Shown: one piece after another, positions 60,901 to 64,000 of the stretch
How positions within the stretch are numbered: position 1 is the stretch's first letter
Layout: every line of letters starts with the position of its first letter
DNA from: Phoronis australis
Lineage: Eukaryota > Phoronida > Phoronidae
DNA: 64,000 nucleotides
Assembly (NCBI GenBank): GCA_002633005.1
Contig: NMRA01000055.1
Location: 641,856 to 705,855, forward strand
Direction: 5' to 3'
Translations under genes and position numbers: made by a program
The notes under the pieces: generated by a model
The model's input: only the letters and a program-made list of their open reading frames with translations
What the model was told of the DNA's origin: nothing
The model's database searches: none

Positions 60901-60943
60901 CAATCGTGTGCCGCGAGCAGAAAAGTACAAGATATTGTTATGA
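45931..60943 (+). CDS. EIPR1: EIPR1 (TSSC1), EARP/GARP-interacting WD40 protein (383 aa)
   Basis: Nine coding exons: 45931-45972, 53205-53288, 54731-54863, 55327-55474, 56332-56431, 57212-57348, 58127-58294, 59686-59850, 60769-60943. All junctions use GT-AG and stay in frame (1152 nt). The product begins [14 protein letters not shown] and is collinear with human EIPR1 (387 aa) to the end (RLVINRVP...KILL). Diagnostic blocks are [47 protein letters not shown] and [14 protein letters not shown], forming a seven-bladed WD40 propeller with an acidic loop in exon 8. In animals the protein binds the GARP/EARP tethering complexes and acts in endosome recycling and dense-core vesicle sorting. Intron 1 (7.2 kb) is full of transposons, and intron 5 holds an RNase H fragment. 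Divergent neighbour: TRAPPC12. Confidence 0.96.
46100..46555 (+). repeat. Copy 1 of a dispersed direct duplication in EIPR1 intron 1
   Basis: It aligns with 51630-52225: AGGCGATAGTA, TCCAAGGGACACAAAT, AAAAGTTAATGGTGA and GAGGTGAAAACTTTTA blocks occur in the same order. Copy 2 carries about 140 bp of extra sequence. Confidence 0.65.
46565..46680. repeat. GGTCGCATTTTGCGACC-rich segment
   Basis: Four nearby copies of a CAGGTCGCA/CAGCTCGCA motif, one a palindrome (GGTCGCATTTTGCGACC), recur at 51360-51480. They may be the ends of an older element interrupted by the hAT element between them. Confidence 0.45.
47190..49950. mobile_element. 2.75-kb hAT-like DNA transposon with 5-bp target duplication
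   Basis: The element is 47195-49945. The left end CAGAGGCGGATCTACG and the inverted right end CAGGGGCGGATCTACG differ by one base, followed by G/C runs. CCATA flanks both sides (47190-47194, 49946-49950). CAG...CTG ends fit the hAT superfamily, and a 5-bp duplication fits its hAT5-type clades (general knowledge). It contains the transposase remnant listed separately and lies in EIPR1 intron 1. Confidence 0.75.
48256..48870 (+). pseudogene. hAT-type transposase remnant (P52rIPK/ZMYM1-like)
   Basis: The frame 48256-48538 reads [12 protein letters not shown], stop, [19 protein letters not shown], then [19 protein letters not shown]. This parallels the lysine-rich helix and the PR..RQ..R.NVP block of P52rIPK-like hAT transposases. 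A donor at 48539 (CCTAC/GTAATA) and an acceptor at 48777 (CTTCCAG) join it in phase to [18 protein letters not shown] (EYYRR..FIPFLDHL in relatives). One in-frame TGA just after GLSAN and loss of the catalytic and dimerisation parts make it inactive. Confidence 0.65.
49960..51350. other. EIPR1 intron 1 between transposon and duplication
   Basis: A plus frame at 50326-50739 (137 aa) is open but shows no domain I recognise. It may belong to the older interrupted element. Confidence 0.35.
51360..51480. repeat. Second GGTCGCA-rich segment
   Basis: It has CCAGGTCGCATTTTGCGAC and CAGCTCGCATTT motifs like those at 46565-46680, and ends GCGACCTGCAGCTCGTTAGC. Confidence 0.45.
51530..52655 (+). repeat. 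Copy 2 of the intron-1 duplication, with an internal repeat
   Basis: 51630-52225 matches 46100-46555. In addition 51535-51620 matches 52575-52655 (GTCCTTC(A/G)TTCAGTT...CGCCAGGG/CTGCCAGGG), so the intron has duplications within duplications. Confidence 0.6.
53394..53623. mobile_element. Family B MITE copy
   Basis: It starts TGTAAAATCTCAGAAATTTT and ends GCTAGGATTTTACCAG, with the family interior between. It begins about 105 bases after EIPR1 exon 2. Confidence 0.6.
53986..54246. mobile_element. Family B MITE copy
   Basis: It starts CCATAAAATCACACCGATTT and ends TTGGTGAGATTTTAACAG. It lies in EIPR1 intron 2. Confidence 0.6.
55480..56325. other. EIPR1 intron 4
   Basis: No exon or named repeat is seen between 55474 and 56332. 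Confidence 0.4.
56542..57068 (+). pseudogene. RNase H fragment of a non-LTR retrotransposon in EIPR1 intron 5
   Basis: The frame from about 56560 to 57033 shows [11 protein letters not shown] (catalytic Asp block) and [18 protein letters not shown] (last RNase H block, with Asp), then a tail with basic and Gly residues. The first two catalytic blocks are missing. The 13-mer AGACGGCGACGAG occurs at 56542-56554 and 57056-57068, either as a target duplication or by chance within the tail. No reverse transcriptase is present. Confidence 0.65.
57350..58120. other. EIPR1 intron 6
   Basis: No exon or named repeat recognised. Confidence 0.4.
58300..59120. other. EIPR1 intron 7, first part
   Basis: Nothing recognised apart from AT-rich sequence. 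Confidence 0.35.
59130..59515 (-). mobile_element. Family A inverted-repeat element, minus orientation
   Basis: Read inverted it has CATATCTCAGAAATGGCTGA and starts TTATGTAGGACCTTAGAA. It is the only copy listed here that lies in reverse orientation. Confidence 0.65.
59545..59612 (-). mobile_element. tRNA-like SINE head
   Basis: On the minus strand GGATAACGCAGTGGTTTACC (A box) precedes GGTTCAAATCC (B box) with tRNA spacing. No complete cloverleaf acceptor stem is seen, so it is probably SINE-derived. It lies about 70 bases before EIPR1 exon 8. Confidence 0.5.
59988..60203. repeat. Three exact-length 72-bp tandem repeats
   Basis: Copies start at 59988, 60060 and 60132 and are nearly identical (GGCCTACCTTGCACTTTTGG start). 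Since 72 is a multiple of 3, a minus-strand open frame is created, but it is only the repeat. The unit holds TAAGACCAATTATTTGACTT, related to single segments at 12205, 34560 and 35815. Confidence 0.95.
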
Positions 60944-61127
60944 CAGACTACTGTGATGGCAATAGTTGGTGGATAACGTATGATTACCATACCAGGGTTG
61001 CGTATCGTAACTAGACTCTTATGGCGAGAAATCTTGGATTGTGGAACGGAAACAGTGTGTTTATGTGGAGCTCTCTCCCGCAATTCAACATTCCGGTCTT
61101 GTCGACGAACCATTTCATTACTGGTGT

Positions 61128-61368
61128 ACTGTAGTAGGGTTAAGTTTTGCCAATTTAGGACACAATGTGACTGACGAGCCAAATTTTAGTTTTATGTAAA
61201 GTATAAGTAGTTCCAAATTAATGATTTTATATGCTCAAGTTCTGTACTAAATCAATCACCAGACAATATTTTGAAAATTTGTGAGCATACAGAACAACCT
61301 TACAACCCTTAAGAAATGTCAATTTTGGCTATTATTTTGTTCGAAATCGGTGAGATATTACCACAGGT
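61128..61368. mobile_element. Family B MITE copy
   Basis: The left GCCAATTTAGGACACAATGT and right AATCGGTGAGATATTACCAC ends flank the family interior. It lies in or just beyond the EIPR1 3' UTR. Confidence 0.6.
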
Positions 61369-61638
61369 TTGCGACATTACTCACAAAACATCAGCTTTAC
61401 ACTAGGTTGATTGTGCATGGCCGTTGTCAATCTTGCAAGATTTTACTGTTATGGAATACACCCTGGTACTGAGTTGTGTAACACAAAACAACTTTTGATT
61501 GTTTGATATCAAAAATATCGATCAACAATTACTAGTGGTGTGATGCCATTGTTGTTGTCCCTCCGTTTATTTTGTGTAATAGAGACCTGGACATTACTAA
61601 CTGGTTATTGTTATTTTGTATAAATTGCTTCTGTTGTA

Positions 61639-61644
61639 AATAAA
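61639..61644 (+). terminator. Candidate EIPR1 polyadenylation signal AATAAA
   Basis: It is a canonical hexamer about 700 bases after the stop codon; no closer AATAAA was noticed. Confidence 0.4.
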
Positions 61645-62588
61645 TCAGTGTAGAAAAAAGGGAAATAGTGACGTAAAAATGTAGGATTGTATAAAATCCC
61701 AGACAGTAACTGTTTGTATAGCAAATGACAGTTACGTCAAAATATTGTTTGATCATTGCCAAGGTATCACACACTAAACAACTTTATCGGATTGGTGAGT
61801 CAAATATCGTGTGAATTTCATGAAATGCACGTGACTGCAAGTCCACATAACCATCATTCTGAGGATGAGCGCAATCATTGACCTAAATGGTCAACTTATT
61901 GTAAATACTCTGACCGTGAATTTTTCCTGATAAATTCCAACATATATTCTGCAATGGTGGGCACTAATTGTTAAAGGTAAAAACAATTCACGCCGGCGGT
62001 AGATTAGAGCCACCATAGTGGGGCCTAAGACATCCTTACTCTTGAGACTTGGTGAATATACTGTAAGACTATGTCTTATTTGTGACTTTTTGAACACATT
62101 TTATTTTCATCAAACATTTTAGATATAGAGTATATAGACTTTTTGTTTCCAACAGAACAACATAAACTAAAAAAACTTTTTGAAAGACGAATCAATTTTC
62201 AGTACTCGCACCATGGGCCCGTGCTGTGGCGCCATAGTATTGAAAGATGGCATTCTTTGGCTGTGTAAACTGCTCTTTTATTGTTCTTCGTGTCGACGAT
62301 TGTCGTTTGGTTTCTGTAAAGAGAAGTACAAAAACAAAGAATTTGACCAAATGACAAAAATAATAATTGATGAAGGCAGCATACGTACTGTGCCAACAAC
62401 ATAAGGTTACATTATGTAGTCTAGATTTAGACTATTCACCACTTGTTCTTAGGGGAAAGTAGTTTTCTGACTCTGGACAGCAAGGACGTATTTTTCTTGC
62501 CAATACCTGGCTTTGATTTGAATTTGCATTCGGCAGAAGAATTAGTCCAAGATTTGAAATTATTCCGAGTTACAGCTGCCTTTCGCCG

Positions 62589-62751
62589 TATTTCAGGGGC
62601 GGATCCAGGATTTTGAGTTAAGGGGGGCCAGGGCACAGCATTAGCCATTGCCCGTCAGACATTCGCACTCCCCAACTGCCAAATGCAATCTGAGACAATT
62701 TTAGGGGGGGACATGCCCCCCTTGGCCCCCTCTAAATCCGCTACTGTATTT
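62589..62751. mobile_element. 153-bp hAT-like MITE with TATTT target duplication
   Basis: The element is 62594-62746: CAGGGGCGGATCCAGG at the left, and an inverted right end reading CAGTAGCGGATTTAGAGG. TATTT flanks both sides (62589-62593, 62747-62751). The termini match the 2.75-kb element at 47195, which suggests mobilisation by the same kind of transposase. Confidence 0.8.
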
Positions 62752-62759
62752 AGTTGACT

Positions 62760-64000
62760 AGCACTACAGGAGGTCCATCGAAACTGGACCGTCTACTACG
62801 GTGGCAGCGCTAAAATGTTGGCCAGTGATTTTTTGTTCACAAAATGGACGGGAACCTAAACTGGTTGGTACATATACGTATAAGGGATACCGTAGTACCA
62901 ACTAAGTGAAGCATAGCATAAAGATTGGAGCATTTCAGTTCTTCGTATGACTATGCAAAACTATATTTTGATTAGACTACGGTACATTTGTGTCAGTATA
63001 TTCATGTGCTTTGTTGAACGCAACGTTCCACTTGTTTTTAATGGCCTTAATGGATAAACGTTCTATTAGGCGGCAGGTTGATCTCAGTCGCGTCTAGATC
63101 ATGTACTCTGGCATATTTTGAGTATCGTTCACTGTGCCAAGTATGCGCGTATTACCGCCCATGCGCCAGAATGCGAAATTGCACCTATATCCGGAATCAA
63201 GTGCTTACACAAAATCACAAAGTTGAAAAGTGTACTAGAGAAACTTGACTTAAACATCAGGGCCCAGTTACATAAAAGTTATACGCCGTATAGCAGCAAT
63301 TACGTCGCATTATCACGCGTCACGTTTTTATTGTTGAACAATGCACCTGATGTCATGCAACACTCAAACTTATCGAGCGGATAACTTTTGAAGCTTTATG
63401 GTGCTATATAGGTTACATGAGAAGTACAAAATATGAAGAAAATGAGTAGCAAAAACGAATTTGTGTATGAACGCGAGGGATTATCGTCCACACTACTAAG
63501 TGAAACATAGGAGCACTGATGCGCCTATATGCGAAACCAGAGCAAAATACGCTTTGAAAAACGTCATCACTTCCAAGTATGGGCATGAGCCTATATACAT
63601 GCGAATACGGAATGCGCAAAAATCCATTTTCATTTTTTACTCATTAGCGAAATAGTTACCAACAGGAACCTCAAACCACCAGCAACTCAAAAGAAAAACG
63701 CTTTAGAGTTTATTGTTGTTGGCCAACCCTGTGACTAGAACTTGCGAATTCTAAAGTGGCGCGTGTAGGCTTTGCTTGCGACTTGAGTTTCTAGTGGAAA
63801 TGGAATTCTATCATACCGATAACAAAATTAGAGTAAACTTAGCAGGAATAGTTCGATTTTCTTTTTAGCCTGCTCAACCTGGCGAAATGCAACTTGTTTT
63901 GATTGTCGATTTTGATGAGGGCCTAAATCATTGCGCCTGTGTGGCATTACTGTCTTGTGCTTATCGTAGTGTTAAATAAAGGCGATGCATCATTCAGTAA
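62760..64000. other. Right-end intergenic stretch
   Basis: No exon recognised. Two segments (63130-63310 and 63470-63620) are rich in GCGCNTAT/ATATGCG motifs also seen at 7300-7440. They may be an old repeat. Confidence 0.4.

Noticed and set aside
62180-62404. 74-aa plus frame with several Cys residues
   Set aside because: Cys spacing fits no zinc finger known to me, and no splice partner or conservation argument is available.
1-64000. CRISPR arrays, prokaryotic operons or phage genes
   Set aside because: All real genes are spliced and animal-like; the tandem repeats lack unique spacers.

Overview
This window is genomic DNA from an invertebrate animal. It is AT-rich, with intron-split genes, short exons, long introns and dense interspersed repeats, and it carries clear orthologues of animal vesicle-tethering genes. 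The lineage cannot be fixed from the sequence alone. The two large gene models align best, from memory, with human proteins, and the repeat landscape (short inverted-repeat elements, tRNA-derived SINEs, LINE remnants) fits a marine deuterostome or lophotrochozoan. One ambiguous base (N) sits at position 3303.

Left part (1-12 kb). A small three-exon gene (about 1.36-3.55 kb) encodes a 64-residue secreted peptide precursor. It has a TATA box, an initiator, a non-coding first exon, a signal-peptide exon and a final exon with a Lys-Arg site, and its exons are too short to show up as long open frames. At 6.4-6.9 kb a single coding exon encodes a 179-residue protein with an N-terminal C3HC4 RING finger and a C-terminal ubiquitin-like domain that lacks the terminal Gly-Gly. 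A 14-bp minisatellite (8.8-9.4 kb) and retroelement tails follow.

Centre and right (12.4-61 kb). Two genes lie head to head. TRAPPC12 (minus strand, 13 coding exons, 775 aa) runs from 45.2 kb down to 12.4 kb. EIPR1/TSSC1 (plus strand, 9 exons, 383 aa) runs from 45.9 to 60.9 kb. Their start codons are 714 bp apart, so they probably share a bidirectional promoter. The same divergent pair exists in human 2p25.3, so this looks like very old microsynteny between two membrane-traffic genes: a TRAPPIII subunit and a GARP/EARP partner. A two-exon class A GPCR gene (25.7-30.2 kb, plus strand) is nested inside TRAPPC12 intron 5 on the opposite strand.

Mobile DNA fills the introns. EIPR1 intron 1 holds a 2.75-kb hAT-like transposon with a recognisable but broken transposase, matching inverted termini and a 5-bp target duplication. 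A 153-bp MITE at 62.6 kb has related termini and its own 5-bp duplication. At least four further repeat families (called A-D here), SINEs, RNase H and reverse-transcriptase fragments and several local duplications are described below. From 60.95 to 64 kb I see only the EIPR1 3' region and repeats.
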